From the NCBI GenBank assembly GCA_025769875.1, contig JAGFNK010000306.1, positions 1 through 63,832 of the forward strand: DNA of 63,832 nucleotides, given 5' to 3'. The stretch comes from Russula earlei. Taxonomy: Eukaryota > Basidiomycota > Agaricomycetes > Russulales > Russulaceae. The notes below the pieces were generated by a model. The model ran no database searches. It had not been told where the DNA came from and saw only the letters and a program-made list of their open reading frames with translations. The position numbers were made by a program, and so were the translations under genes. The first letter of the stretch is position 1. Every line of letters begins with the position of its first letter. Shown here piece after piece: positions 1 through 10,666 of this stretch.

Positions 1-1108
1 GCCTGGTGGGCACGCGGTATCACAGATACTATCATAAGTGAGGAGTTTCAAAACTTTGACTAAATCACAAATAGAAAAGGATCAACAGCACATTTTTATG
101 ATTGGTCTTTTGGAATTGACATGATAATATATGAACTAGCCCCTTGAAGCATCACTTTGGTATAAATGGATGGGTGGTTGTGTCAGAAGAAAGCTGATTG
201 TGCAAGTCCAAAAATTGGGAGTTTCAAAACTTTCATCATGGATTGTCATGCTGACTCATACAACTGGTCTGCTTTGGCAGTGTGTCATGTTCAAATGTGA
301 TGCATACTGTATGCCACTGGGAACTTGGCAGTTCACTACCATCTTGGTGATTTCATTTTTCCCTGTATCTGCTCAAACAACTCTATTCAAAACTTTGTAG
401 TTATACTATTGAGTACCATTAATGTCATTCTAGCAAAGAAAAATTGCAGTCCATTGAGTGGTTCTCGAGTAATGTTTTGGCCTGAGGGTCACACCTGCAT
501 CACACCTGCATCACACCGTTGTCATGGCAGAGGGCGGAGTTTGATTCCAGCTGGGTGATCACATCACCACAGTACGCTGACTCAGAGGCCTCCGAGGATC
601 TGGGTACTCTCTCAATGCCATGTGTGGCCAGCACAAGACCATACGTATGAGCAGCGGCTGACGACGTATAGTAATAATCACTATCCCTCCTCATCGTCCC
701 TCACCTCATCAATAGGACCCTCACTGGCACAACCATTTGCACAGTTGCCTTCGCAACACTCTTACAGTACTGCACCACCATACAGTACTACTACACCATC
801 ATTCCAGATTCAATATTGGGACCAGATTCCACTCAATTAGATGCTTCTCCTGTTTTCCCTAGTCCCCACCTAATCGAATTGCCATTGTACATAACATTTC
901 ATCCTAGGTGGACTTTAATTTGGCATGGGTGTTACATGTATGTTACTTTCGTGACATTTGTGACCGCCGAGATGGTAGTGAACTGCCGAGTTCCCAGTGG
1001 TGTACAGTAGCTGAGTAGCAGACTTTGAAACCCAATAGGTGTCAGAGTACACACTGTCATGCAGTTTCACCCTTTTGTCTGTATCTCCTCTCCCACTCCT
1101 CCTCTGAG
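1..1108. other. Intergenic stretch, no supported gene
   Basis: No convincing gene is visible. The only notable open frame is at 622-840 (+), about 72 codons rich in Ser, Thr, Gln and Pro and ending at a TAG. It opens at a GTG rather than an ATG, and no clear splice acceptor joins it to an upstream exon. It could be the last exon of a host regulatory protein or chance. The rest is AT-rich and has no recognisable repeat. Confidence 0.4.
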
Positions 1109-1416
1109 TTCTCTATAATTTTACAGAAGGCTTTTATGATATGCATAGATGATGTATTGAATGTTTTATGATATTGTGTTGAGAAATACTTATATCCAGA
1201 ACTGTTTTAATCAAATTTTGAGTCTTTCCCTGTAATATCAGCAAGATCACAAAGCAAGCACAATGAAATTTCTTTATTTGTTTGATCCCATAATTTGGTA
1301 TACAGTATTGGTGACATATCCCAAGCAAGGATCAGTTAATTTGTTGTGGCAATCTCTTATAAACCTGCATTTTGAAACTCTCTGGTATTTTGAAACCCAC
1401 AACATGTGATAGTACT
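1109..1416 (+). repeat. Left arm of a ~305-bp inverted repeat
   Basis: Aligns end to end with the reverse complement of 7904-8207, with roughly two dozen differences over about 305 positions (hand count, about 92% identity). The outer end reads TTCTCTATAATTTTACA in both arms and the inner end reads ACCCACAACA followed by GATAGTA. There are no TG...CA ends, so it does not look like an LTR. It could be a terminal inverted repeat of a large DNA transposon, or two unrelated insertions of one repeat family. No target duplication was found outside the arms. Confidence 0.75.
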
Positions 1417-1522
1417 TGTTGGTATGGGTACAGTATGGTTTTGTGCTGTATCAGTTGAGACAATACAGCAGTAAACAGCCGACATCGGCTATACAGGTCA
1501 GCTCAGAACTTGCTGATTCTAA

Positions 1523-2170
1523 TCAACCACAATCGTTCACTCTCCTCAGCCTTAACTTGCACGCCATCATCTGAGCTACTCGGGTGCTCATACTCTTGGT
1601 CGGACTCGGAATTATGCGATGCAGGCTGGCGTGGGGGGGGGCGATGGCACGCGGTGGGGAGCGAGGGGTCGACTCTTCCTCACGTCGCGCGGGAATAGGA
1701 GGTAGATGTGGGGATAATACGCCTGGCTGGATTGGCAGCATCCCGAGTCGCATGCCTCCCATCCCCGCAAGCTTTGCGGCGATGCGTTGTCGACGGGCCT
1801 GATCGTCCTGCTCTGCCTCAGCAGGCTGTTGCGAACCTATGGCGCTCTTCTCTGCAGCCAAGTCTTCCGTAGGCCGAGCAGGGGCTCCGGCAGAAGGTTG
1901 CACTCGGTTCACAGGAGGTGGTGCACCGAACTTGATGCCCCCGAGCTTCGCCATGCGCTCTGCAATCGTCCTTCGGCACTTCAACTCTTCATTCCCATCG
2001 GACTCACTCTCCAAGGGCAAAGCTGTAGGAGTTCCAGGTGGGATAGAAGAGATGGGATCTGTGCCACTAGTCGGGCGCGGAGACCGGGGGATAGCTACAG
2101 TGCTGGGCATTGATGGAGCATGGAATTGCGGGTCGATTGGGTCTACGGAGGAGTCAGCCGGCATGCGCAT
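1523..2170 (-). pseudogene. BBC1/AIM3-like actin-patch protein fragment
   Basis: The frame opens at an ATG (2168-2170, minus strand) and runs 215 codons. It has two repeated basic motifs, RRTIAERMAKLGGIKFG (about residues 67-83) and RRQRIAAKLAGMGGMRLGM (about 127-145), separated by Pro/Ala-rich linkers. From memory, this spacing of IAERMAKLGGI-type motifs is typical of the fungal SH3 protein Bbc1 (AIM3-related), which regulates Arp2/3 and myosin at actin patches. No SH3 domain is present and the C-terminal end is unlike a folded domain, so this is probably a captured or decayed piece of the gene. It lies divergently next to the CRN gene. Family assignment is by motif recognition only. Confidence 0.55.
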
Positions 2171-2233
2171 GACACATAGGGAAGCTGCCCACCGCCAACG
2201 TCCTCATGCAGCACCTCTTGTTCTAGCAGGAAG

Positions 2234-2398
2234 GATGGTGGTACCCGTATACGGCCGTACGGCCGTTTTGAGCCGTTTTGACTACCATCCGTACCGTGAG
2301 GGTCCAGAAACAATGCCAACATCTACGGCTATGGCATGACCATAACAGTAACCTGCCCTATAAGTACGGCCGACAGCCGTTACGGTACGGCGCACACC
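2234..2398. repeat. Cluster of CCGTAC / ACGGCCGT palindromic motifs
   Basis: About 165 bp contain several copies of GTACGG/CCGTAC and ACGGCCGT, including ACGGCCGTACGGCCGT near 2253 and GTACGGCCGACAGCC near 2371. The two ends are loosely inverted relative to each other. This resembles the subterminal repeats of a small hAT-like element but could also be a regulatory cluster. It lies between the BBC1-like fragment and the CRN gene. Confidence 0.35.
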
Positions 2399-2552
2399 CC
2401 TGAGGCCGAAGAGCGAGGTGGAAAGCAAGTGCGTGTGGCCAGTAGTGAGGCGGAACGTGTAGGTGGGGGTGGGGGGCAAGACCATTGTATCGTGTTGAGG
2501 AGTCCAAAAACGCCTGGATGTGGCGTCCTCTGACTCGGAGTTTAAAGTGGTG

Positions 2553-2562
2553 TTTAAATATA
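2553..2562 (+). promoter_or_regulatory. TATA-like element upstream of the CRN gene
   Basis: TTTAAATATA lies about 70 bp before the ATG at 2631, in an otherwise mixed-composition leader. The position is reasonable for a fungal core promoter, but no experimental start site is implied. Confidence 0.3.
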
Positions 2563-2630
2563 CATCTTGGCGGTTTGTTCTTTATCCCTGACTCATCGCT
2601 CATCTGCCCTCCCCGTCAACTATCATCGAT

Positions 2631-4593
2631 ATGACCTCATTGCTCACGCTTTTCGTATATGTGAAGGGAATAGGCAGCACTTTTTCAGTCAAGATTGACA
2701 AATTGGAGACTGTTGACAGTCTAAAAAAAGCCATTTTGCAAGAAAAACCTCATGATTTGAAGGATATCGACGCCGACCGACTCGTCCTCCACAAAGTCGA
2801 TCTAGATGATGACGAGAACATTACACAAGCTGCTGAACAAGCCACGAACGGTAAACAGCCGCTGAAGACGTCTCGCTCACTCGCCAGAGTATTCGAGACG
2901 GTTCCTCTAGAGGAGAGGATCAGCATTGTCGTTGAGCTTCCGAATCGTGAGTCCATGACATTATGCTCAATCCTCGCTCCCCATTTATCCTACCATCGTG
3001 CTTTTCCAAACGGTCATCTGGCCAGAATCGGTCCTTGGCAAGAGATATTCTCGGCAAGAATCTAACCGGGAAGAATCTCGTCAGGAAGAAGCTAGTCAGC
3101 GTCAGAGAGACCTTCAGCGTCAGAAAGACCTTAAGCGTCAGAAAGACCTTAAGCGTCTTCAGGATCTCCCACTTAATTCCACAGCCGCGTCTCTGATCAG
3201 CAAGCACGCCAACTACACGTTAATGCAAAAAGACTTACAGGAAAGGATTCTGGACGACCGTCCCGAGTCTGATGCGGTTCCTCCTCTTCCCCTCCTATTT
3301 GAAGGCTTCGGTCTCTTTCACGACGACTTCAAAGGTCGGCATTATACACGTGCCTCGAACAAGATGAGGGGTGATCTGGAAGAGGCCGTTGATCTTTTCT
3401 CTGAAGCAATGACCCTGATCCACGAGAAGGAGCGCGACCGGTTGGAGGAGGGCCTAGAGACTTTAAACAAAATTTTTGAACTTCGTGACCCTCGCCCTCC
3501 ACCCCTTGCGGCGGGCGTTATTGGCACTTGCCAAACGGATGGTCACTTTAAAGGGCCACACGGCATGATATCGTGCGTGGTTGAGTTTAAAAACGAGCTC
3601 GCTTCCTCGTCATCGATACCTGCTGTCGAGCTCCTCAGCTACGTCACCAAATCGCACTCTCGTGTAATGGTGAAACGAGGGGACGTGTCTCCGTGGAGGA
3701 TGCCGTGTCTCGGCCTGACAATTGCTGGTAAGCCGAACGTCTCTTGGTCTCCTATGGGCACAAGCCTGACCTGCGTACGAGGCCCATATGTCATGTTTTT
3801 TGGAATTATTTTTCTTAAGCCGCTTTGGCGCATTGTCAGCCTCACCCCTATGTTGTCGTGTATCCCATCCGCCGTCAATGGTGATGATCGACAGCAGCTC
3901 TATGCTGCCTTTTATGCGGCATTGGATCTGTCACGACGCATAGATGACGAGGCACTGCTCTTCATCAACGGAGCTACCGCGATGTCACTTGACCCTGAAC
4001 CTAACACCAGACTTCCATACATCTCGGCGTTGACGAAGTGGGGCGATACCGGCGAGATCCGATTTCGAATTGTTGAGTTCTATCCCAAAACGCAGGACTA
4101 CCGCCATCTGTACATTGCCAGGCTGGACGATGACAAAGAAATCATTGTGAAGTTTTCGCAACGATACTCGATCGAACTGCACGAGTTTTGTGCTGAACGA
4201 AGATGTGCCCCAAAGATTCTCGGCTTCCAGCGACTCGCAGGAGGTTTCTTCGCCATTGCCATGGAATACATTTTTCCATCTACATCTCTCTATACGGCAC
4301 CAAATCGAGCGCGTTTCTGTGACAAGTGGAATAAAGACCTATGGGATCTCATGGAATCCTTCCACAAAGCCGGGTTCGTCCACGGGGACCTACGCGAGCC
4401 CAACATCCTTTGTGATGGAGAAAATGTGATGCTGATAGATTTTGACTGGGGGGGCAATGTTGGAGACGCCGAATATCCATCCGGACGGCTCAGCACGGAG
4501 TTGACGTTTGGGCGAGCAGAGGACGCTAATTCCAAGATTACGAAAGAGGATGATAGGCGGGTGTTGAGGAATACGCTCGACATGTTAAAATAG
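2631..4593 (+). CDS. Crinkler (CRN)-type protein: Ubl header, REase-like domain, kinase
   Basis: Two exons, 2631-2946 and 3026-4593, join in frame and encode 627 aa. Residues 1-105 form a CRN header of the ubiquitin-like type: they start LFVYVKG, have DADRLVLHKV in the middle and end RISIVVELP. A charged linker follows, with tandem RQKDLK repeats near residues 125-145. Residues about 270-400 contain EFKNE (E292, K294), which fits the PD-(D/E)XK nuclease-like module found between header and kinase in fungal CRN proteins. The C-terminus is an atypical kinase: K481 in VKF, HGDLREPN catalytic loop (D560, N565) and DFDWGG (D577). In this family (known from oomycetes, chytrids and mushrooms) such domains are thought to act as intracellular effectors or conflict proteins; the target here is unknown. 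All key motifs are intact, so the gene may be functional. Confidence 0.8.
2947..3025 (+). other. Predicted intron of the CRN gene
   Basis: The 79-nt intron has a GTGAGT donor and a CTGGCCAG acceptor. Splicing joins the LPN codons of exon 1 through a split Gln codon (C + AA) to the long second frame. Two downstream AG acceptors were tested; the one checked at 3083 breaks the frame, whereas 3025 keeps it. No perfect CTRAY branch site is visible. Confidence 0.6.
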
Positions 4594-7500
4594 CAGCTAC
4601 TAGAATGTGATGTGGCTTAAAGGACGGGCGAGGTGTTGTCTTGGTACGATATCATCAACCATCAATCAATCATCGTCAATCAATCAATTATCAGTTCAGT
4701 TGCTAAGTGGTGAAAAATTTGTTTTCACGGCCGCGTTGCGCAACCGCGTCGTCCTCTCCTCTCCTGTCCTCTGCCCTCTGCTCTGCCTCTCCTCCACCCC
4801 CTCTCTCGACGTTCACAACCGGTCAACACCACGTACATGCGTGGCCATTTGCACGCCAAAACAAAAACGGGCCATTCTCGCGGCCTCCAAACGAATCCCT
4901 CGCTCAGTCTTGGCCAAGGATGGTGCACCCTGTGAGCCTGCTTTTTTCCTTTCTTCTCTATAATCTATAATCTATAATTAAAACGAAGGGGGTCGGAGGG
5001 TCGCCGGTCCTTGCCCTCTCCTCCAGCCCGTCTCTCGACTCTCGACACTCACGACCGGTCGACGCCGCGCATGTACGCGGCCATTCGCACGCCAAAAAGG
5101 GGCCATTCTCGCGGCTTTCGAGAAATCCCTCAAAACTTTTCGCGGCCGCGTTGTCCTCTTCTCTCCTCTCCTCTGCTCTCTCCTCTGCCCTCCCTCTCCT
5201 CCACCCCACCCTCTCTGGACGTTCACGACGCGAAGCTGGGTTTTGTTTGTCTCTACCCCACTCCCAATCACAACACGACGGTCATGACCTCCACCGCAAC
5301 GATGGCACTCCGTGTGCGTTTCGTTCAAGTTTTTTTCTGCGCTCACTTTTCCTACCCCTTTCTCACAGAGACAGCACAGCTAGGACCACAGCGTTGATAT
5401 AGCCGTGAAGGTCTGGAGGGATTTTTCGTGCTCGACGAGCGTGTGTCGTCCTTCAAACATGAACCCGGTGCGCCCCCTTTTTTTCTTATTTTCCTTTTTA
5501 CTCGCTCTTTCTGACATCTCCTTACAGCGACAGTCCCCCTTTTTACGACGATGTATAACTCTCACAGTGGCAACCACAATGAGATGGCGATGACCACGAC
5601 CGTGCGCCTTTTCTTATAAAAAAACGCGACAACACTCTAGCACCACAGTTCTCTCATTCTCTTATCCCTCTTCCTTCCCTCAGTGCAACGGCCCATTGTC
5701 CCGTTTCACAAGACGACGGTCTCCAAGTCTATATTTCTTCCTCGCCAGTTCCGCTCCGGCTGTCTTTCTCCCGCGTGTGCAACTCCAGGTCAAGACCTGG
5801 CCTGTGTGCGTTTCTTTTTCTTTTTCCATCTCAATTCACTCGCGATTTCTAACCCGTCATAGTAACAGCACGGCCAGGACCACAACGATAATGCCGCCAT
5901 CAAGCAGGGCCTCACGATGGCCACGACCGCGTGCGTTTTTTCGTTTTCATTTCTATATAGTTTTTGATTTTTTCTTCTCTTCTCCAGCTGTTATACATGC
6001 CAATTCCCGAGCGCGTCGCGTTCCTCTCCCGTCCCCTCTGCTCCACTTGACCCACTCCCAAAACGCGCCGTTCTCGCGGCTTTCAAATCCCTCGCACGGT
6101 CCTCGCCGGTAACGGTGGGTTTCGTTTGACGCCACACCCCTGTGAGCCTCCTGTTTCCTTCTCTTTTCTGTTGTCTCTGACCTCTAGATGTTCACGGCGG
6201 TTCAACACAGCGCGTGCACGCGGCCGTTCGCACGCTTAAAAGGGCCCATTCTCCTCGCTTTCGAATCCCTCGCATGGTCCTGGCCAGCGACGGTGGGTTT
6301 TATTTGTCTCTACCCCACTCCCAACAACAACGCGACGGTCATGACCACCACCGCGACCATGGAATGGCAGGTGCGTGATTTTTCTTATTCTTTTCGATTC
6401 CCTTCGTTTACCCGGAAACGCGATAACACCCGGAATGTGGACACGAGTACTTGCACCACAGTGAAGACCTCTTAGAGCCACGACCAGTTCACTCAAGCAC
6501 TGTGTCCCTGTGCGCGACACCAGGGATCTTTGCGTGCGTTTTCGTTTTCATGTGTTTGCGCGTTCTCTCTCCTTCTCTTTTCCGTCTTCCTTGCAACAGC
6601 ACATTATCCCATTTCACAACACTCTCCCAGTCTCTGTGACTTGCCGGTTCCTGTTGGCTTTCTTTCACAGGTGCTTTTCTTTCCTCTTCTGACGACCGAA
6701 GGATGCGCGAACCGGCCAATTCCCACACCCGATGCCCTGTGAGCCTTCTTTTTCCTTCCTTCTCTTTTCTGTCCTCTCTGACCTCTTTTTTTTTTTCACT
6801 TGCTCTTTTTGACCTCTTCTCACAGCAACAGCATGGTCAGGACCGCGGTCATGACGCACCTGTCAAGACTCTCGCGAGGGGTCAATCGGTGTCTCACGCA
6901 TTTAGCAATGAACTTTGGTAATCGCGCCCGGTGATAAAAGGCGATCACGGCGCTGTATCGCAGTTCCTGTGGGTATTGATCCCGCGGGGGCAGTTTTCTA
7001 TCTTCCTTTTCGTGAAATTCGTTTCCTTTTCGCTCATTTCTTCCGTGTTCTCCTCAAGCCTCCCTTTGCGCGCTCGAGACCAACCCCACACTCGAAACCC
7101 TGTTGGTGCCTCATGCAGTTCCCCGTGCGTCCTCTATCGCCTCGAATGGCCACGTACGGCCGCGAATGGCAGCAACAGCACGACCAGGGTCGAAGCCGGT
7201 GACCTGGACAGTACCTGGCGCTCGCCGTCGTGCGTATCGCGTCATGCCCTCAACGACTAAACCTTGCTTGGGCGATCGGTATCGCGCCATCCTCTCCTCC
7301 TTCCTCCCGTTTGCTACCTGTCAACGCAACCGTCATCATGCTCACGCCGCGCGATCGCGATTGCCTTTGCAAACACGTTCTCCCGACAATCCGGCGCATC
7401 CCAAAATGAAGGCCGAACGGTCCCGCCCAACGCCACTGTGTTCTGGCTTTCAGGTACTTTTCTTTCATTTTCCCTTTCATTTCTTTCTTCTTTTCTTTTC

Positions 7501-7903
7501 TTTTATGTTCTCGCCTCTGTCTGTGACTCGCGTTCCATCTGGCCTTCTTTTCCCCGTGCGTGCGTGCGTGCGTTTTTCCATTTCTTTCATGTTTCAGTTT
7601 TCTATCTAATACCTCATCCCTATTTAGTTTTTCTTCACCCTCCGACGCGTGACCGGCCAATTCCCACACCACGAAACCCTGATGGCACGTGACGGTTTCC
7701 CGCGCTTGCGATGTTACACATTGAGTTGTGTCTTGGCCTTCTTCTCTCAGCCCATTTCCTGCAATCACCATGTGGATGTGATCATCCAGTTGACTATGTT
7801 ACTTTCAGTGAATATAATGATTTCATAAGATTATTTTTTATTTTCCACTGATAAATGAGTGAGTTGAATCTATATCCAGTTTGACTGGGCTGAGCTGTAG
7901 CAC
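4594..7903. repeat. Pyrimidine-rich degenerate repeat region, no gene
   Basis: About 3.3 kb of strongly T/C-rich plus strand with no convincing gene; its many short frames are composition artefacts. Recognisable phrases recur in diverged form. CGGCCATTCGCACGCC-like blocks followed by GGCCATTCTCGCGGC occur near 4845, 5085, 6065 and 6220. CCTGTGAGCCT followed by a T-rich tract occurs near 4929, 6141 and 6735. CAACAGCACGGCCAGGACC-like blocks occur near 5369, 5866, 6826 and 7172. A block of about 100 bp near 5240-5330 reappears at 6290-6380. It looks like an old segmental or minisatellite-like expansion with unit length of several hundred bp. It lies between the CRN gene and the right inverted-repeat arm. 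Confidence 0.55.
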
Positions 7904-8207
7904 TACTATCATGTGTTGTGGGTTTCAAAATACCAGAGAGTTTCATAATGCAGTTTTATAAGAGATTGCCACAACAAATTAGCTGATCCTTGCTTGCATA
8001 TATCCCCAATACTGTATACCAAATTATGGATGAAAGAAATAAAGAAATTTCATTGTGTTTGCTTTGCAATCTTGCTGATATTACAGGAGAAGACTCAAAA
8101 TTTGATTAAAACAGATCTGGATAGAAGTATTTCTCAACACAATATCATAAAACATTCAATATATCATCTATGCATATCATAAAAGCCTCATGTAAAATTA
8201 TAGAGAA
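7904..8207 (-). repeat. Right arm of the ~305-bp inverted repeat
   Basis: Reverse complement of 1109-1416 at about 92% identity with small indels. An LTR-like sequence starts directly outside it at 8209. Together the two arms enclose 6.5 kb containing the BBC1-like fragment and the CRN gene. Confidence 0.75.
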
Positions 8208-8208
8208 T

Positions 8209-8727
8209 TGTTAGGATTCAACTTGCATCCATGTTTGATTGCTTACCTATGATTGCTTACTGATTCTGCTTACTGTCTGCTTACTGATTTGCTGACTGAT
8301 GCTTTGTGATTGCTGACTGATATGATGACTGATGCTTAGTGATTGCTTACTAGACTGATGACAGATACTAGGAAAGAATGACTCATGCATGAGTCATTAC
8401 TGGTACTTTCGAATTGGGGTCCTCATTTTTGGATAGTAGTGGGTCTCAGCTATGCATTCCCCAAGTTTCATATGAATTGGATCAGCCGTTATGGAGATAT
8501 GGTATAAATACTCTGGTGTATCATGAGTCAAGCCTTATGCTTGACTTACTCTTTGAATCATATGCAATTCTCATTCTCTCAAACCAAGTTACTGTTCTAA
8601 GTGAAAGAGGCCCCTCTCATCTCAAATCATTTACTCTTCCTGAGATAATATCAAAGGATTCGAAGTTTAGTGCTTGAACTATCTCAAGCAACTCTTTCAC
8701 TAGAACAGAGATCAAGATCAAGCTGAT
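8209..8727 (+). repeat. LTR-like sequence (family M), probably truncated
   Basis: Starts TGTTAGGATTC just outside the inverted-repeat arm. It contains a TATA-like box (TATAAATA at 8503) followed 34 nt later by GCCTTATGCTTGACTT, a variant of the start-site motif seen in other LTRs of this window. A stretch of imperfect GATTGCTTACTGA repeats spans about 8240-8360. Its right edge is cut by the LTR of E1 at 8728, so neither a matching second end nor a target duplication can be checked. Confidence 0.45.
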
Positions 8728-9335
8728 TGTTACAGCGTCGTGGCTGTAAGAGCGTTAGCTCAGGGTTCAGTGGGGCCAAGTCCCTGTGACTTGGTTCAAG
8801 GGTTCAGTGGGGCCAGCTCAAAGAGACCAGATCAGAGGTTTAGTGTCTCAAGGCTGAGTCAGACAATGACTCAGTCCACAGACAGAGTCGATCTCCTGGT
8901 TTCACAGAAGAGGAGGGCAATGAGAGAGAGGCAGAGGAGGAAGAGGAACACAAGGGTTCCTTGAGGTGTGCTTAAGTCAAGCAGAGTGTAGGCCAGCACA
9001 AGCAAGTTGTGATTGAGAGAGGATACAGGGCAAGGGATGCGACAGGAAATGGGACAAAGCTAAGCTTGGGGCATTCCCCAGCTTTTACAGGCACTCAAAT
9101 ACTGTATGTAGTGAGGCTGTACAGTACTATATGTGGAACAATAGATAAAGGTGAACCAATAGCAGAAGGGACTCGAACAATAGATGAAACACAATAGGTG
9201 AAACAATAAAAGACCCTCAGCATCAAGGGGTAGGGTGGTAGTCAAGGAAACGAGGGTGACAGGAGAGAACAATAGTAGAAGTAAACAATAATGGAAAAGA
9301 TTAGGGGCAAGCCAAAAGAGGGGTAGATCACAACA
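8728..9335 (-). repeat. LTR family A, 3' LTR of Gypsy E1
   Basis: 608 bp. In element sense (minus strand) it runs from TGTTGTGATCTACCCC to CTGTAACA. The same LTR occurs at 19264-19691 (truncated), 36411-37005 and 38413-39008. It directly follows the E1 polypurine tract, so it is the 3' LTR. It has a TATTTGAG-type TATA box and the start motif AAGCTTAGCTTTG. An inverted pair of TGAGTCA/TGACTCA sites lies at 8855-8861 and 8867-8873. Confidence 0.85.
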
Positions 9336-9348
9336 TCATGCCCCCCTC
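9336..9348 (-). other. Polypurine tract of E1
   Basis: On the minus strand the sequence GAGGGGGGCATGA abuts the 5' end of the 3' LTR. It is the expected plus-strand primer site for an LTR retrotransposon. Confidence 0.7.
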
Positions 9349-9436
9349 ATGCTTAGTTCTCTGAACTAATCAGTCTCAGGGCCTGACTCAGGAACATAGT
9401 CCCCATTGCCCTCAGGCCAAGTGCCTTGAGGGCCCA

Positions 9437-10666
9437 TCACCTTGGGACAGTAGCCTCTGTAACTCCTATGGGTCCTCCTAGGATACAGACCATCTGACCA
9501 GTGCAGTTGGTGTGCGGTTTGTTGCAATCCTTGTTCCAATGACCCCTGGTATTACAATGTTTGCAAACATGTTGACACTTCTGTAGTTGATGGTGCTGTG
9601 CCTTGGTCATGCATGCGGGGGTAAGAGGGGTATTGGGGGTGCTAGCGTCATCGGAGAACATCTGTGGAAAGTGGGAAGGGGCCCCCATGGGAGCATCATT
9701 TTGGGACTGGTCAACAGTTCGAGGGAGGTATTCGAGCGGAGGGGTTAGGGAGAGAGGGGGATGAATTGGTGAGATGGGGGTGGAGAGCGTGGAGGGTTGT
9801 TTCAAGACCTCAATTTTGTCATAACTCCCTGCTAGCGAATAGAAGGGTCCAGTGATGCAGGTGAGACCTCCATCGGTCATCATGTTGTCGAGTTGGTGAT
9901 GGACTTGGACAGAGGTGTTATTGGCTTGGAGATGACTGCAAATGGTGGCAGATTCCTTGGTGTAGGACTGGATCTTGTGGAGTTGATTGGTGAGCTGACG
10001 TTGGAGTATGTCCATGGCTCCTTGAATGGCTGTGCACTTGGCCTCCAGGACCTTCAAATGTAGTGAGCCATTATGGAGGTGGTAGACATCAGCAAGGGCT
10101 CCAGGGTTGTGGAGGTTCTTAAGTGCTTGGGCAACATCGAAGTGAAAAGGGTAGTCCTCAACTAAGAGGTGGAGATCAGAGGCAGAGGTGGAGGGATGAG
10201 GGGCAGAGATGACAGGTAGGGCGATGAGTTTGTTTCCATAGGCGGGCTCTCCCCACCCCATAGTTCCTAAAATCATAGGTTCATCATCCAATAAGGCAAC
10301 TTGTAAGTAAGGTAAAAGGTGATGTCGTCCATTAACATTGATATAAAAAGGGGGGACATGCGTATATGGTTTGTAGACAAACCAAGAGGGTCCAGGGTGG
10401 GTGGGGTCCGCTTCAGTGGGGGTGGGTGAAGGACCTCCCTCACGAATGGCAAGTGGGTTGAGGGTGGCAGCAAGGTCTTGGAGTTCAGCTTCGTCGGGGA
10501 CGATGAACATTTGTTGGTCGATGATGTGTTGTATGACTTCTGGTGAGAGGGGTTCTTGTTTAATGGTGGGGGAGGGGGTAAGGATAGGTAGAGGAGATGA
10601 CAGGGCAGCTGGGGAAGACATGGGAGTATTGTAGGCAGAAGTAGCGTGTTCGTGGTGCCAGGCCAA
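9437..10666 (-). CDS. E1 3'-ORF (ORF3) with CCHC zinc knuckle
   Basis: An intact frame of 409 codons lies between the chromodomain integrase and the 3' LTR. The N-terminus is Pro/Ser-rich; a likely start is the internal MSSPAALSS Met near 10622. A central helical stretch (about 205-250, IQGAMDILQRQLTNQLHKIQ) could form a coiled coil. Near the C-terminus is CKHCNTRGHWNKDC, a perfect C-X2-C-X4-H-X4-C knuckle. No signal peptide or membrane segment is visible, so it is not an envelope. A nucleic-acid-binding, Gag-like accessory role is inferred. ORFs with the same layout occur in E2, E4, E5 and E6. Confidence 0.7.
   Translation of the reverse strand: MAWHHEHATSAYNTPMSSPAALSSPLPILTPSPTIKQEPLSPEVIQHIIDQQMFIVPDEAELQDLAATLNPLAIREGGPSPTPTEADPTHPGPSWFVYKPYTHVPPFYINVNGRHHLLPYLQVALLDDEPMILGTMGWGEPAYGNKLIALPVISAPHPSTSASDLHLLVEDYPFHFDVAQALKNLHNPGALADVYHLHNGSLHLKVLEAKCTAIQGAMDILQRQLTNQLHKIQSYTKESATICSHLQANNTSVQVHHQLDNMMTDGGLTCITGPFYSLAGSYDKIEVLKQPSTLSTPISPIHPPLSLTPPLEYLPRTVDQSQNDAPMGAPSHFPQMFSDDASTPNTPLTPACMTKAQHHQLQKCQHVCKHCNTRGHWNKDCNKPHTNCTGQMVCILGGPIGVTEATVPR

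Noticed and set aside
622..840. Host gene exon
   Set aside because: Low-complexity S/T/Q-rich frame with a GTG start and no clear splice signals; not enough to call a gene.
4707..7771. Many ORFs of 60-170 codons on both strands in the pyrimidine-rich region
   Set aside because: They overlap in several frames, are rich in Ser/Phe/Pro or Arg/Lys/Glu as the base composition dictates, and often lack an ATG. No coding evidence.
8240..8370. CRISPR-like array of GATTGCTTACTGA units
   Set aside because: Units are short, irregular, without uniform spacers, and the organism is a eukaryote. Simple repeat drift.
8209..8734. Complete LTR ending TTGTTACA
   Set aside because: Those last bases are also the start of the E1 LTR (TGTTACAG at 8728), which is present in other copies; the M sequence is better read as truncated.
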